A DNA stretch of 64,000 bases from Kineosporia corallincola (GCF_018499875.1 NZ_JAHBAY010000001.1:496001-560000); one strand, 5' to 3'; numbered from the stretch's first letter, positions 10,340-19,538 are shown. Notes: generated from the sequence alone by a model not told the origin. Numbers and translations are program-made.

Positions 10340-11800
10340 GTGAGTACAACTGGCGTGCGAAGTGGTGGGTCGGCCGGCCGGGGCCGGCGGTCGGGGCGCG
10401 ACAACCCGGGGTACCGCTGTGCCGAGTGCGGCTGGACCACGGCGAAATGGGTCGGCCGGTGCGGTGAGTGCCAGGCCTGGGGCACCGTCATGGAGGCCAC
10501 CTCGGCCGCGCCCGCCGGCGTCACCAAGGCCCGCACGGTCACCGAGAAGGCCCGGCCGATCGGCGAGATCAGCGCCGAGAACGCGAAGACCTGGTCCACC
10601 GGCGTCGACGAGCTCGACCGGGTGCTCGGCGGCGGCATCGTCAGCGGTGCCGTGGTGCTGCTGGCCGGTGAGCCCGGCGTCGGCAAGTCCACCCTGCTGC
10701 TCGACGTCGCGTCCCGGGCGGCCGCGCAGACCCGCACGGTTCTCTACGTCACCGGTGAGGAGTCGGCCAGCCAGGTGCGGCTGCGGGCCGAGCGCATCGG
10801 GGCGCTGCGGCCCCGGCTGCTGCTGGCCGCCGAGACCGACCTGTCCACCGTGCTGGGCCATGTCGAAGACGTGTCGCCCGACCTGATGGTGGTCGACTCG
10901 GTGCAGACCATCGCCAGCGACGCGATCGAGAGCTCGGCGGGCAGCGTCTCGCAGGTGCGCGAGGTGGCGGCCTCGCTGATCCGGGTGGCCAAAGAGCGGG
11001 GTATGGCCACGGTGCTGGTCGGCCACGTCACGAAAGACGGCTCCATCGCCGGGCCCCGGGTGCTGGAGCACCTGGTCGACGTGGTCTGCCAGTTCGAGGG
11101 CGACCGGCACTCCCGGCTGCGGCTGGTGCGCGCCGTGAAGAACCGTTACGGCCCCACCGACGAGGTGGGCTGCTTCGACCTGTCCGAGGTCGGCATCGTC
11201 GGTCTCACCGATCCCAGCGGCCTGTTCGTGTCGCAGCACGCCCAGCCGGTGCCGGGCACCTGCGTCTCGGTCACCCTGGAGGGGCGCCGCCCGCTGGTCA
11301 GCGAGGTGCAGGCACTGGTCGCCCCGACCGCCTCCAACAACCCGCGCCGGGCCACCTCCGGGCTCGACAACAGCCGGGTCTCGATGATCCTGGCGGTGCT
11401 GGAACGCCGCGCCGGGGCCCGGCTGTCGGGCAACGACGTCTACGTGTCCACGGTGGGCGGTGTGCGGCTCGCCGAGCCGGCCTGCGACCTGGCGGTGGCG
11501 CTCGCGGTGGCCGGTGCCGCCATCGACCGACCGCTGGCCGCGGGCACCATCGCGATCGGCGAGGTGGGGCTGGCCGGTGAGGTGCGCCCGGTCGCCGGTG
11601 TCGGCCGCCGTCTGGCCGAGGCCGCCCGCCTGGGCTTCACCTCGGCCTTCGTGCCGGCCGGCACCCAGGAGTCCGCGCGCCCGCCGGAAGGCATGACGGT
11701 GCACGAGGTTCCCGACGTGCTGACCGCCCTCAGCCGGGCGACCTTCCCCCTGACCGGGAGCGGGGGTGGCAGCGGCAGCGGGGGAGGAGGGAACCGGTGA
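10340..11800 (+). CDS. radA: DNA repair ATPase RadA (Sms)
   Basis: RadA is a RecA-like branch-migration factor in recombination. From the GTG at 10340 it is 486 aa: a C4 zinc finger (C27, C30, C41, C44 in Y-R-C-A-E-C-G-W and G-R-C-G-E-C), Walker A GEPGVGKS at 110-117, the RadA-specific K-N-R-Y-G near 267-271, and a C-terminal Lon-protease-like domain beginning near N-D-V-Y-V-S-T-V-G-G. The C-terminus ends in a Gly/Ser-rich tail. The start is chosen from the -10 hexamer just upstream; the TTG at 10316 would add eight unconserved residues. It is divergent from disA. Confidence 0.93.
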   Translation: MSTTGVRSGGSAGRGRRSGRDNPGYRCAECGWTTAKWVGRCGECQAWGTVMEATSAAPAGVTKARTVTEKARPIGEISAENAKTWSTGVDELDRVLGGGIVSGAVVLLAGEPGVGKSTLLLDVASRAAAQTRTVLYVTGEESASQVRLRAERIGALRPRLLLAAETDLSTVLGHVEDVSPDLMVVDSVQTIASDAIESSAGSVSQVREVAASLIRVAKERGMATVLVGHVTKDGSIAGPRVLEHLVDVVCQFEGDRHSRLRLVRAVKNRYGPTDEVGCFDLSEVGIVGLTDPSGLFVSQHAQPVPGTCVSVTLEGRRPLVSEVQALVAPTASNNPRRATSGLDNSRVSMILAVLERRAGARLSGNDVYVSTVGGVRLAEPACDLAVALAVAGAAIDRPLAAGTIAIGEVGLAGEVRPVAGVGRRLAEAARLGFTSAFVPAGTQESARPPEGMTVHEVPDVLTALSRATFPLTGSGGGSGSGGGGNR

Positions 11801-11848
11801 GGAAGGGCGCCGGGGCCACCACCGCTCGGAAAGGAGCTGCGGGAGCAG

Positions 11849-11920
11849 GCTGACCGGTGCGGGCCGGCTGAGTGGTGTGGGCCGGCTGAGTGGTGTGGGT
11901 CGGCTGAGGGGTGCGTGCCG
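11849..11920. repeat. Four tandem 18-bp repeats after radA
   Basis: Four units of 18 bp (11849-11866, 11867-11884, 11885-11902, 11903-11920) close to GCTGAGTGGTGTGGGCCG; units 2 and 3 differ at one base. Decayed copies continue to about 12000. The 225-bp gap between radA and the convergent methyltransferase gene holds nothing else I can identify. Confidence 0.7.
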
Positions 11921-12025
11921 ACGGGTGTGGTGACGGCTGGCTGGGATGGTGCGGGCCGGCCGTTGTGGTGTCGGCCGGCTGAGATGGTGCCGGCCGCCGG
12001 CACGGTCCTCGATGCCCGCGGAGCC

Positions 12026-12757
12026 TCAACGCCCGCGCCGCAGAAGCCCTTTCGGTGCCTCGTACGAGAACAGGTTCACGGCGTAGTCCACCGACGTCCC
12101 CGGGTGCGAGGCCAGGATGCGGTCGGCGTGCTCGGCGCTGAACTCGATCCGCACCACGGCCTCGAAGTCCGCCCGGGTCGGCATCTCCCAGCGGATGTCG
12201 AGGGTGCGGCGCGACCAGCCCTGCCGGGCCCAGAACGCCTCCACCGCGGCCGGGTCGTAGGTGGGCAGCCAGCGCCGGAACCAGCTGCCGAAGGTGGAGC
12301 GGGTGGCGTCGTTGTCGATCACGAACGCCACACCGCCCCGCCGCAGCACCCGGCGGATCTCGGCCAGTCCGGGCTCGCAGCCCGGGCCGAAGAAGTAGGC
12401 CCAGCGGGCGTGCACCACGTCGATCGAGCCGCTGGGAACCGGCAGCTGCTGGGCGGTTCCGGCGCGCACGTCGATCCGGGCGCGGGCCTCGTCGTCGTCG
12501 ATCGAGGCCACCCGGCGCCGGGCCAGCTGCACCAGCGGCGGGTGTGGCTCCACGCCGACCACCGAGGCCGCGGCGGTGGCGAACCCGGGCAGGTGATAGC
12601 CACTGCCGCAACCGATGTCGAGCACGTCCAGGCCGTCCCAGGGGCGGATCGCGCGCATCGCGGCCTCGATCACGCCGTCCGGGTCGACGCTGCGGTTCTC
12701 GATCTCGTACACACCCGGGTACCGCCAGATGTTGGGGCTCGGGATGATCTCGGTCAT
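12026..12757 (-). CDS. Class I SAM-dependent methyltransferase (Methyltransf_11 type)
   Basis: A 243-aa Rossmann-fold methyltransferase of unknown substrate. Motif I VLDIGCGSG lies at 45-53, an acidic V-G-V-E-P-H-P follows strand 2, and the G-S-I-D-V-V-H-A-R-W motif and R-R-V-L-R-R-G-G-V post-I block are typical of UbiE-like small-molecule enzymes. The ATG at 12757 lies 2 nt after the stop of the cysteine-cluster gene, so the two are one operon. Nothing in the sequence points to a substrate. Confidence 0.8.
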   Translation of the reverse strand: MTEIIPSPNIWRYPGVYEIENRSVDPDGVIEAAMRAIRPWDGLDVLDIGCGSGYHLPGFATAAASVVGVEPHPPLVQLARRRVASIDDDEARARIDVRAGTAQQLPVPSGSIDVVHARWAYFFGPGCEPGLAEIRRVLRRGGVAFVIDNDATRSTFGSWFRRWLPTYDPAAVEAFWARQGWSRRTLDIRWEMPTRADFEAVVRIEFSAEHADRILASHPGTSVDYAVNLFSYEAPKGLLRRGR

Positions 12758-12759
12758 GA

Positions 12760-13638
12760 CTACCGGCGGGCGAGCGTGGTGGCCGGGTGCACGGTCAGCG
12801 GGATCAGTTTGCGCGCCCCGGTGATCTGGTCGCAGTGCCGGGCCAGCTCGTCATAAGCGGCCTGGCCCATCAGCTCGACCAGTTCCGGCCGCAGGCTGCG
12901 GTACACCGGCTGCGCCCCGACGTGGGCCTGCGGGTTGCCGGTGCAGTACCAGTCCAGGTCGTGCCCGCCGGCGCCCCAGCCGCGCCGGTCGTACTCGCTG
13001 ATCGTCACCTCGAGGTAGCTGGTGCCGTCCGGCCGCTCGATCGTGCGGTACGAGCGGCGGATCGGAAGCTGCCAGCAGACATCCGGTTTCACCTCCAGCG
13101 GCTCGCGTTCCTCGGCCCACGCCATCTTGTGCAGCGAGCAACCGTCACCGGCGGCGAAGCCCGGCCGGTTCAGGAAGATGCAGGCGCCGTCGACCACGCG
13201 GGTCTTGCGCTGGCCCTCGGCGTCCACCTCGGTCCAGCCGTTGCGCAGGCCCTCCTCGGAGTGCTGCCACAGGGCCGGGTCCAGCCGCTCGACCGCCTCG
13301 GTGACCCGCGCCTCGTCCTCCTCGTCGGCGAAGTGCGCGCCCAGAGTGCAGCATCCGTCGGAGGGGCGGTCGGCGTAGATGCCGGCGCAGCCGCTGCCGT
13401 AGACACAGGTCCAGTTGGACGTGAGCCAGGTCAGGTCACAGCGATAGACCTGTGCGGGCTGATCGTCGTCCTCAAGTTCTTCGTCATCAGGATCCTCGTC
13501 CTCCTCGTCTTCGAGAACGAAGTCGACGGGATCCTCGGGATCCTCGTCGTCGGCGGGCTCGGCTTCCTCGGGGTCGGGGAACTCCAGCCAGAGCCGGGCC
13601 GGGTCGAGGCCGATCTCCGGCGCGGGGGGATGGGGCAT
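12760..13638 (-). CDS. Cysteine-cluster (YkgJ/CxxxCxxCC-like) protein with acidic N-terminus
   Basis: A 292-aa cytosolic protein. Residues about 20-60 are almost entirely Asp/Glu/Pro. The rest has regularly placed cysteines ([41 protein letters not shown]) that fit a metal-binding YkgJ-like family; zinc or iron binding is inferred. The ATG at 13638 is preferred over a TTG three codons earlier because TACATT ends 7 nt upstream of it. It heads a two-gene operon with the methyltransferase and is divergent from ppx. Confidence 0.65.
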   Translation of the reverse strand: MPHPPAPEIGLDPARLWLEFPDPEEAEPADDEDPEDPVDFVLEDEEDEDPDDEELEDDDQPAQVYRCDLTWLTSNWTCVYGSGCAGIYADRPSDGCCTLGAHFADEEDEARVTEAVERLDPALWQHSEEGLRNGWTEVDAEGQRKTRVVDGACIFLNRPGFAAGDGCSLHKMAWAEEREPLEVKPDVCWQLPIRRSYRTIERPDGTSYLEVTISEYDRRGWGAGGHDLDWYCTGNPQAHVGAQPVYRSLRPELVELMGQAAYDELARHCDQITGARKLIPLTVHPATTLARR

Positions 13639-13645
13639 GGGCGAC

Positions 13646-13651
13646 AATGTA
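13646..13651 (-). promoter_or_regulatory. -10 element of leaderless promoter for the cysteine-cluster gene
   Basis: TACATT on the minus strand, 7 nt before the ATG at 13638. Confidence 0.5.
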
Positions 13652-13708
13652 AGCCCTGCAAGGGGGTACCCACGTGCAAGGGGAGCCTTGTCGGCGCCGG
13701 TGGTGGGG

Positions 13709-13714
13709 TACTTT
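13709..13714 (+). promoter_or_regulatory. -10 element of leaderless ppx/gppA promoter
   Basis: TACTTT ends 6 nt before the ATG at 13721. A -35-like TTGTCG lies at 13688-13693, a short 15-nt spacing. Confidence 0.55.
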
Positions 13715-13720
13715 CACAGA

Positions 13721-14659
13721 ATGCGGCTGGGTGTTCTCGACGTCGGGTCCAACACGGTGCACCTCCTGGTGGTGGATGCACATCCGGGGGCCCGGCCGTT
13801 GCCTGCCTCGTCGCACAAGGTCGAGCTGAAACTGGCCGAGCAGCTGGAGGCGGACGGGCGGATCTCCGCGGCGGGTGAGAAGGCCCTGCTGGAGTTCGTC
13901 GGCAGCAGCCTGACCGTGGGCGAGGACCTGGGCGTCGAGGAGGTCATCGGGTTCGCCACCTCGGCCATCCGCGACGCCCCCAACGGCCAGGAACTGCTGA
14001 ACCGGGTGCGCACCGAGACCGGTGTCGAACTGCGTGTACTGGCCGGGGGCGACGAGGCCCGGCTGACGTTCCTGGCGGTGCGCCGCTGGTTCGGCTGGTC
14101 GGCGGGCCGGTTGCTGGTGCTCGACATCGGTGGTGGTTCGCTGGAGATCGGCGCGGGTCTGGACGAACTGCCCGACGTGGCCATCTCTCTGCCCCTCGGC
14201 GCCGGCCGGCTGACCCGCGACCGGCTCGCCGGCGACCCGCCGGACGCCGAATCGGTGCGCTCCGCGCGGCGGTACGTGCGTGCCGAGATCGGCCGCGTGG
14301 TCCGGGACGTCGTCCGTGGGGGTGTTCCAGACCAGGTCGTCGGCAGCAGCAAGACGTTTCGCACACTGGCCCGGATCTGCACACCGATGGACGACGAGGG
14401 GCCCGCGCGCACGCTGCGTCGTGCCGACCTCAGTGCGTGGGTGCCGCGTCTGGCCGCGATGACCGAGTCCGAGCGCTCCGGGCTGCCCGGCGTCTCGACC
14501 GGCCGGGCCCGGCAGATCCTGGCCGGAGCCCTGGTGGCCGAGGGCGCGATGGAGCTGCTCGGCGTGGAGAGCCTCCAGATCAGCCCGTGGGCGCTGCGCG
14601 AGGGCGTGATCCTGCGTCGGCTCGACGCCGTGATGAGTGCGTCCGGCCCGGGGCTGTAG
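13721..14659 (+). CDS. ppx: Ppx/GppA-family exopolyphosphatase
   Basis: The family hydrolyses inorganic polyphosphate or the pentaphosphate of (p)ppGpp. The 312-aa protein has the ASKHA fold: the N-terminal phosphate loop [11 protein letters not shown], the [12 protein letters not shown] segment, and the second loop [10 protein letters not shown]. It lacks the extra C-terminal domains of the E. coli enzymes, as in the short actinobacterial form (M. tuberculosis PPX1, Rv0496). The ATG at 13721 agrees with the leaderless promoter and with the conserved beginning [11 protein letters not shown]. Confidence 0.9.
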   Translation: MRLGVLDVGSNTVHLLVVDAHPGARPLPASSHKVELKLAEQLEADGRISAAGEKALLEFVGSSLTVGEDLGVEEVIGFATSAIRDAPNGQELLNRVRTETGVELRVLAGGDEARLTFLAVRRWFGWSAGRLLVLDIGGGSLEIGAGLDELPDVAISLPLGAGRLTRDRLAGDPPDAESVRSARRYVRAEIGRVVRDVVRGGVPDQVVGSSKTFRTLARICTPMDDEGPARTLRRADLSAWVPRLAAMTESERSGLPGVSTGRARQILAGALVAEGAMELLGVESLQISPWALREGVILRRLDAVMSASGPGL

Positions 14660-14722
14660 ACCGGGAGAGTGAGCCCCGAGCGCCCGGGGAGGGTGTGCAC
14701 AAGCGCCCACAGCGGGAGTGAC

Positions 14723-14728
14723 TACGCT
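14723..14728 (+). promoter_or_regulatory. -10 element of leaderless promoter at 14736
   Basis: TACGCT ends 7 nt before the ATG at 14736, which favours that ATG over a GTG at 14718. Confidence 0.5.
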
Positions 14729-14735
14729 GAAGTGC

Positions 14736-15578
14736 ATGGGCCGATCGAACAATGGTGGGCGGAAACCGTCTGGGAATCCCGCAGCCAAGGTGGCGCTGTC
14801 GACGAGTTCCGTGTACCCGGAGTCATGTGCCGACGCGTTCGAAATCGCTGCGCGACTGGGCTACGACGGTGTCGAGGTGATGGTCTGGACCGATCCGGTC
14901 AGCCAGGACACCGGCGCGCTGAAGCGGCTCTCGCAGCACTACGGCGTACCCGTGCTGTCGGTGCACGCCCCCACGCTGCTGGTCACCCAGCGGGTCTGGG
15001 GCAAGGAGCCGTGGTCGAAGCTGGAGCGCTCGCTACAGATGGCCGAGTCGCTGGGTGCGGCCGCCGTGGTGGCGCACCCACCGTTCCGCTGGCAGAAGGA
15101 GTACGGCGCCGGCTTCGTGGACGGCGTCGCCCAGCTGAACGACAGCTACGCGGTGCCGCTGACGGTGGAGAACATGTACCCCTGGCGGGCGCGTACCCGT
15201 GAGGTGATGGCCTACTCGCCGGGCTGGGACCCGCTGGAGCAGTCGTATCGCCACGTCACACTGGACTTCTCGCACGCCGCCACGGCCGGTGGTGACTCGC
15301 TGGCGATGGCGCGTGCGCTGGGTGAGCGGTTGCGGCACATCCACCTGGCCGACGGCGCCGGCTCGGCCAAGGACGAGCACCTGCTGCCCGGCCGCGGCAC
15401 CCAGCCCTGCGGTGAGGTGCTCGACCTGCTGTCGGAGTGGAACTGGTCCGGCGTGGTGGCGGTCGAGGTGAACACCCGTAAGTGCCGCACCCGGGCCGAG
15501 CGGGAGGCCGAGCTGACCGAGTGCCTCAACTTCGCCCGCGAGCACCTGTCGTCGGCGAACCTGACGCCGACCCTCTGA
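14736..15578 (+). CDS. Sugar phosphate isomerase/epimerase-like TIM-barrel protein
   Basis: A 280-aa xylose-isomerase-like TIM barrel. Visible family features are L-G-Y-D-G-V-E-V on strand 2, V-H-A-P, V-V-A-H-P-P, the metal-site pattern P-L-T-V-E-N-M-Y, the T-L-D-F-S-H-A and I-H-L-A-D-G motifs, and G-V-V-A-V-E-V-N-T near the end. These supply the Glu, Asp and His ligands for a divalent metal. The substrate is unknown. The M. tuberculosis counterpart (Rv0498) sits in the same place between the ppx homologue and proC. A bidirectional terminator separates it from the convergent pruA. Confidence 0.8.
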   Translation: MGRSNNGGRKPSGNPAAKVALSTSSVYPESCADAFEIAARLGYDGVEVMVWTDPVSQDTGALKRLSQHYGVPVLSVHAPTLLVTQRVWGKEPWSKLERSLQMAESLGAAAVVAHPPFRWQKEYGAGFVDGVAQLNDSYAVPLTVENMYPWRARTREVMAYSPGWDPLEQSYRHVTLDFSHAATAGGDSLAMARALGERLRHIHLADGAGSAKDEHLLPGRGTQPCGEVLDLLSEWNWSGVVAVEVNTRKCRTRAEREAELTECLNFAREHLSSANLTPTL

Positions 15579-15585
15579 CGTGGAA

Positions 15586-15627
15586 CACCGTGGGCTCCGG
15601 ATCGAGGGGATTCCGGAGCCCACGGTG
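15586..15627. terminator. Bidirectional terminator between the isomerase-like gene and pruA
   Basis: Perfect 16-bp stem (15586-15601 with 15612-15627) with a 10-nt loop in the gap between convergent genes. Confidence 0.85.
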
Positions 15628-15638
15628 GCTCATCATTG

Positions 15639-17267
15639 TCAGCCCATGTGCGGGTAGCGCCAGTCGAGCGCCGGCTCGAACGTCTCCTTGATCGAGCGGG
15701 TCGAGGTCCAGCGCTGGAGGTTCTGCGGCGCACCGGCCTTGTCGTTGGTGCCGGAGGCCCGGGCACCGCCGAACGGCTGCTGGCCGACCACCGCACCGGT
15801 CGGCTTGTCGTTGATGTAGAAGTTGCCCGCCGCGAAGCGGAGTGTCTCCATGGCGCGGGCCACGGCCTGCCGGTCCTGGGCGATGATCGCCCCGGTCAGC
15901 GCGTACTTCGAGTCCTTCGCGATACCGGCTGCGACCCGGTCGAAGTCGGCGTCGTCGTACACGTGCACGGCCAGGATCGGCCCGAAGTACTCGGTGCTGA
16001 GCGACTCGTCGGCGGGGTCGTCGACGACCAGCACGGTCGGGTCGACGAAGTAGCCGGTGCTGTCGTCGGCCGTGCCGCCGGCCAGTACCTCGATGCCCGC
16101 GGTCGCGGCGGCGCGCTCCAGGGCGGCCTGGTGCTTGGCGAACGCCCGGGCGTCGATCACGGCCGAGGTGAAGTTGGCGAAGTCGGTGGGGGCGCCCACG
16201 GGCAGCGCCTTCGTGGTCTCCGCCAGGCCCTCGCGCAGCCGCGCCCACACGCTGCGCGGCACGTAGGCCCGCGAGGCGGCCGAGCACTTCTGCCCGGAGT
16301 ACTCGAAAGCGCCTCGCACCAGGGCGGTACGGAGCACGTCGACGTCGGCGCTGGGGTGGGCCAGCACGAAGTCCTTGCCGCCGGTCTCACCCACGATGCG
16401 CGGGTAGGAGCGGTAGTTCGTGATGTTCTTACCGACCTCCTGCCACAGATGCTGGAAAGTGGCGGTGGAGCCGGTGAAGTGGATGCCGGCCAGGTCCGGG
16501 TCGTTCAGCGCGACGCCCGACACCTCGGGCCCGGCGCCGTGCACCAGGTTGATCACACCCGGCGGCAGGCCGGCGGCGGCCAGCAGGCGCATCGTGTACT
16601 CGGCCGAGAGTGCCTGGGTGGGGCTGGGCTTCCAGAGCACCGTGTTGCCCATCAGGGCCGGGGCGGTGGGCAGGTTGGCCGCGATCGAGGTGAAGTTGAA
16701 CGGCGTGACCGCGTAGACGAAGCCCTCCAGCGGCCGGTGGTCCATCCGGTTCCACACGCCGGGGGAGTTGGCCGCAGGCTGCTCGGCATAGATCTGCCGG
16801 GCGAAGTGCGCGTTGAACCGCCAGAAGTCGGCCAGCTCACAGACCGCGTCGATCTCGGCCTGGTAGATGGTCTTGGCCTGGCCGAGCATGGTGGCGGCGT
16901 TGGTCACCGCGCGCCAGCTGCCGGTGAGCAGGTCGGCGGCCTTGAGCAGGATCGCGGCGCGGTCGTCGATCGACAGTGCGGCCCAGGCCGGGGCGGCCTG
17001 CCGGGCGGCCTCGATCGCCCGGGTCGTGTCGTCGGCGGTGGCGGCGCGGAAAGTGCCCAGCACGTGCGACTTCTCGAACGGTGCGACGACGTCGGTCGGC
17101 TCGCCGCCGCCCGGCACGGCCTCGCCGCCGATCCAGTTGGTCAGCTCGGCGCGGGTGCCCCAGATCTCCTTGAGGGCGGGTTCCAGGGCGGCGCGGTCGG
17201 CGCCGCCGGCGGTGTAGGGGCGAGGGGGCTCGTTGACCGGAGCCGGGACGTTCGTGATGGCGTCCAT
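15639..17267 (-). CDS. pruA: L-glutamate gamma-semialdehyde (1-pyrroline-5-carboxylate) dehydrogenase
   Basis: PruA oxidises the semialdehyde made by proline dehydrogenase to glutamate with NAD+. The 542-aa ALDH has the P-F-N-F-T-S cofactor block, the catalytic base Glu in G-E-T-G-G-K-D-F (near 293) and the nucleophile Cys in Y-S-G-Q-K-C-S-A (near 328); these patterns are specific to P5C dehydrogenases. The ATG at 17267 is chosen for the AAAGGA upstream; an in-frame ATG ten codons earlier lies in the gap after putB. It is the second gene of the putB-pruA operon (26-bp gap). Confidence 0.95.
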   Translation of the reverse strand: MDAITNVPAPVNEPPRPYTAGGADRAALEPALKEIWGTRAELTNWIGGEAVPGGGEPTDVVAPFEKSHVLGTFRAATADDTTRAIEAARQAAPAWAALSIDDRAAILLKAADLLTGSWRAVTNAATMLGQAKTIYQAEIDAVCELADFWRFNAHFARQIYAEQPAANSPGVWNRMDHRPLEGFVYAVTPFNFTSIAANLPTAPALMGNTVLWKPSPTQALSAEYTMRLLAAAGLPPGVINLVHGAGPEVSGVALNDPDLAGIHFTGSTATFQHLWQEVGKNITNYRSYPRIVGETGGKDFVLAHPSADVDVLRTALVRGAFEYSGQKCSAASRAYVPRSVWARLREGLAETTKALPVGAPTDFANFTSAVIDARAFAKHQAALERAAATAGIEVLAGGTADDSTGYFVDPTVLVVDDPADESLSTEYFGPILAVHVYDDADFDRVAAGIAKDSKYALTGAIIAQDRQAVARAMETLRFAAGNFYINDKPTGAVVGQQPFGGARASGTNDKAGAPQNLQRWTSTRSIKETFEPALDWRYPHMG

Positions 17268-17293
17268 CAATCGTCCTTTCTTGATAGGGCTTT

Positions 17294-18202
17294 TCAAGAA
17301 CCGAGGTGACGCAGCAGGAACAGCATGTTGGCCGGCCGCTCGGCCAGCCGGCGGATGTAGTAGCCGTACCAGTCGGTGCCGAACGGCAGGTACACCCGCA
17401 CGTCCACCCCGGCGGAGGCGAGCAGGCGCTGCTCGTCGGCGCGGATCCCGTAGAGCATCTGGAGTTCCCAGTCCCCCCGGGCCCGGCCCAGCGCGCAGGC
17501 GTCCGCCACCAGGGCCATGTCGTGGGTGGCGATCATCGGGTGGCCCTGCCCGGCGAACAGGATCTCCATGCAGCGGCGGTAAGCGGCGTCGACGTCCGTC
17601 TTACGCGGGTGGGCGACCGAAGCCGGTTCCGCGTAGGCACCTTTCACCAGGCGGACCCGGGACCCGCTGCCGGCCAGATCGCGGCAGTCGCCCTCGGTGC
17701 GGTACAACGCGGCCTGGAGCACGGCGCCCACCCAGGGGTGCTGTTCCCGCAGTTCGCGCAGGACGCCCAGGGTGGAGTCGACCGTGGTGTGGTCCTCCAT
17801 GTCGAGGGTCATCGTGGTGCCGGCCTCGGCCGCGGCGGTGGCCACCGAGAAGGCGTTCTCCAGGGCGATCTTGTCGCCGTCGGCGCCCAGGGCCTGGCCC
17901 AGGGCGGAGAGTTTCACCGACACCTCGGCCCGGTCGGCCAGCCCGGCGTCGGACAGCGAGCCCAGCAGGGAGCGGTAGGCGGCCGCGGTGGCGGCGGCCT
18001 GCGCGCGATCGGTGACGTCCTCGCCGAGCACGTCGAGCGTCACGGCCAGGCCCTGGTCCCGCAGCGACTTCGTGACCGCCAGGGCGGAGGGGGCGTCCGG
18101 TCCGGCGATGAACCTGCGGACCATCTTGTGGGTCATCGGCAGCGCGCTCACGGAGGCCCGGACCGGCCGGGTCCGGGCGGCAGCCAGCAGGAGTTTCGGC
18201 AT
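17294..18202 (-). CDS. putB: Proline dehydrogenase, monofunctional
   Basis: The FAD enzyme oxidises proline to P5C and passes electrons to the quinone pool, here presumably menaquinone. The 302-aa length matches the monofunctional actinobacterial form. Characteristic blocks are V-S-V-K-L-S-A-L-G, T-L-D-M-E-D-H-T, R-L-V-K-G-A-Y-A-E-P, A-T-H-D, Q-M-L-Y-G-I-R and the C-terminal Y-L-P-F-G-T-D-W-Y-G-Y-Y-I-R-R-L, whose paired Arg residues bind the substrate carboxylate. The ATG at 18202 follows a TAGCCT by 6 nt, predicting a leaderless operon mRNA. The divergent PucR-type gene is the obvious candidate regulator. Confidence 0.95.
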   Translation of the reverse strand: MPKLLLAAARTRPVRASVSALPMTHKMVRRFIAGPDAPSALAVTKSLRDQGLAVTLDVLGEDVTDRAQAAATAAAYRSLLGSLSDAGLADRAEVSVKLSALGQALGADGDKIALENAFSVATAAAEAGTTMTLDMEDHTTVDSTLGVLRELREQHPWVGAVLQAALYRTEGDCRDLAGSGSRVRLVKGAYAEPASVAHPRKTDVDAAYRRCMEILFAGQGHPMIATHDMALVADACALGRARGDWELQMLYGIRADEQRLLASAGVDVRVYLPFGTDWYGYYIRRLAERPANMLFLLRHLGS

Positions 18203-18208
18203 ACGGCC

Positions 18209-18214
18209 AGGCTA
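18209..18214 (-). promoter_or_regulatory. -10 element of leaderless putB-pruA promoter
   Basis: TAGCCT on the minus strand, 6 nt before the putB ATG. Confidence 0.55.
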
Positions 18215-18227
18215 GGAGCGAGGTCCG

Positions 18228-18251
18228 GATGTCACCATGTGCAGATGTCAC
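18228..18251. promoter_or_regulatory. Direct repeat in the putB/regulator intergenic region
   Basis: GATGTCAC occurs at 18228-18235 and again at 18244-18251, 16 bp apart, between the divergent putB and PucR-type genes. This is a candidate operator. An imperfect inverted repeat (GTTCCGAC and GTCGAAC) follows at about 18257-18275. Confidence 0.4.
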
Positions 18252-18279
18252 GAGCCGTTCCGACGATTGTCGAACCTGG

Positions 18280-19476
18280 ATGACCTCCGCCACCGGTGAG
18301 TCCGACCCACGGGCGCTCCAGGACCTCGTCGACGACGTCTCCGACCTGTTGCAGGCCCCGGCCACGCTGGAGGACACCGGATTCGCCCTGCTGGCCTACG
18401 GCTCGCACGGCCCGGACGGGGTGGACCAGGTGCGGGCCGCGTCGATCCTGCGCAAGACCGCCACCCCCGCCGTGCGCAGCTACTTCCTCGAGCACGGCAT
18501 CGCCTCGGCCACCGCCCCCGTGCGGATCCCGGCCGACGAGAGCCGGCAGATCGCCGCGCGGGTCTGCGTGCCGGTGCGGGCGGGCGGCCGCACCCACGGC
18601 TACTTCTGGGTGGTCGAGCCGACCGCCGGGGTCGATGCCGCGTCGCTGGTGCGGGTGGTCCCGCTGGCCGAGCGCGCGGGGGTGCTGCTGGCCCGGCGGG
18701 CCGGGGTGGCCGACGAGCGGGCGGGGCTGGTCGCCGCGCTCCTGTTCGGCGGTGCCAAGGCGGGCGGTCGGCCAATGATGGACGACGAGGAGCCCGGGCC
18801 GCGCGCCGCCTGGCGCCGGCTGGTGGCCCTGGGCGAGCTGAGCCCGCAGGAGCCACTGGTCGTGGCCGTGGTGCGGGAGGCCGACGGAACGGTGCGGCAC
18901 ACCGTGCTGTCGGTGCCGGCCGGGGCGGCGCCCGACCTGATCGCCCGGCGGGTGGCCCGTCAGGTGCCGGCGGGGGCGGTGGCCGGGTTCAGCGGGCCCT
19001 GCCCGCCGCCGGCCGAAACCGTCGGCTCGCAGGTTGATTCGGGTGTGGGTGTGGGTGCCGGTGCGGGTGTCGGCCTGCCCGCCGCGGCCGTGCGGGCCGC
19101 GACCGCGCTGCGCACCGCGATCGCGCGCCCGCACCTGGGGCCGGTGCTGAGCTGGGACGACCTGGGTTTCTACCGGGTGCTGGAGCAGGGCCCGGAGGTG
19201 GTCGCCGCGCTGATCGCGGGCACCCCGGCCGCCCGGCTGAGGGAGCGGGCCGACGCCGACCTGATCCGGACCGTGCTGGTCTGGCTGGACTCCGGCGGCA
19301 ACGCGGCCCGGACCGCCGCCGCGCTCTCGGTGCACCGGCAGACCCTGTACTACCGGCTGGAGCGCGTGGAGCAACTGACCGGGGTGGACCTGGACGAGGG
19401 TGAGGCCCGCCTGGGTCTGCACCTGGGACTGGCGCTGAGCGAGGTGCTGGCTGTGGCACCCCCGGTACCGGGCTGA
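18280..19476 (+). CDS. PucR/CdaR-family transcriptional activator, likely of proline catabolism
   Basis: A 398-aa regulator. The C-terminal 60 residues carry the PucR-type helix-turn-helix (L-D-S-G-G-N-A-A-R-T-A-A-A-L-S-V-H-R-Q-T-L-Y-Y-R-L), preceded by the G-F-Y-R-V-L GGDEF-like CdaR region; the N-terminal half looks like a GAF-type sensor. Divergence from putB-pruA matches the layout of the mycobacterial PruC and streptomycete PutR systems, so a role as proline-responsive activator is likely but inferred. Residues about 247-262 form a Gly/Val run (G-V-G-V-G-A-G-A-G) in a linker. The ATG at 18280 is the most plausible start. Its TGA lies in the first unit of the tandem repeat described next. 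Confidence 0.75.
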   Translation: MTSATGESDPRALQDLVDDVSDLLQAPATLEDTGFALLAYGSHGPDGVDQVRAASILRKTATPAVRSYFLEHGIASATAPVRIPADESRQIAARVCVPVRAGGRTHGYFWVVEPTAGVDAASLVRVVPLAERAGVLLARRAGVADERAGLVAALLFGGAKAGGRPMMDDEEPGPRAAWRRLVALGELSPQEPLVVAVVREADGTVRHTVLSVPAGAAPDLIARRVARQVPAGAVAGFSGPCPPPAETVGSQVDSGVGVGAGAGVGLPAAAVRAATALRTAIARPHLGPVLSWDDLGFYRVLEQGPEVVAALIAGTPAARLRERADADLIRTVLVWLDSGGNAARTAAALSVHRQTLYYRLERVEQLTGVDLDEGEARLGLHLGLALSEVLAVAPPVPG

Positions 19477-19528
19477 GCTCGAGTTGAGCTCAGGTTGAGC
19501 TCAAGTTGAGCTCAGGTTGAGCTCAGGC
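19474..19528. repeat. Five tandem 11-bp repeats, TGAGCTCRRGT
   Basis: Five consecutive 11-bp units, each with the GAGCTC palindrome. The first contains the stop codon of the PucR-type gene. An 11-bp period is close to one helical turn, so the palindromes would line up on one face of the DNA, which suits cooperative protein binding; slippage is the simple alternative. Confidence 0.85.
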
Positions 19529-19538
19529 GCTTTCTCCG

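Noticed and set aside
15636-17309. Plus-strand open frame antisense to pruA
   Set aside because: Composition is Gly/Arg/Val-rich with no domain; pruA on the other strand has all ALDH catalytic residues.
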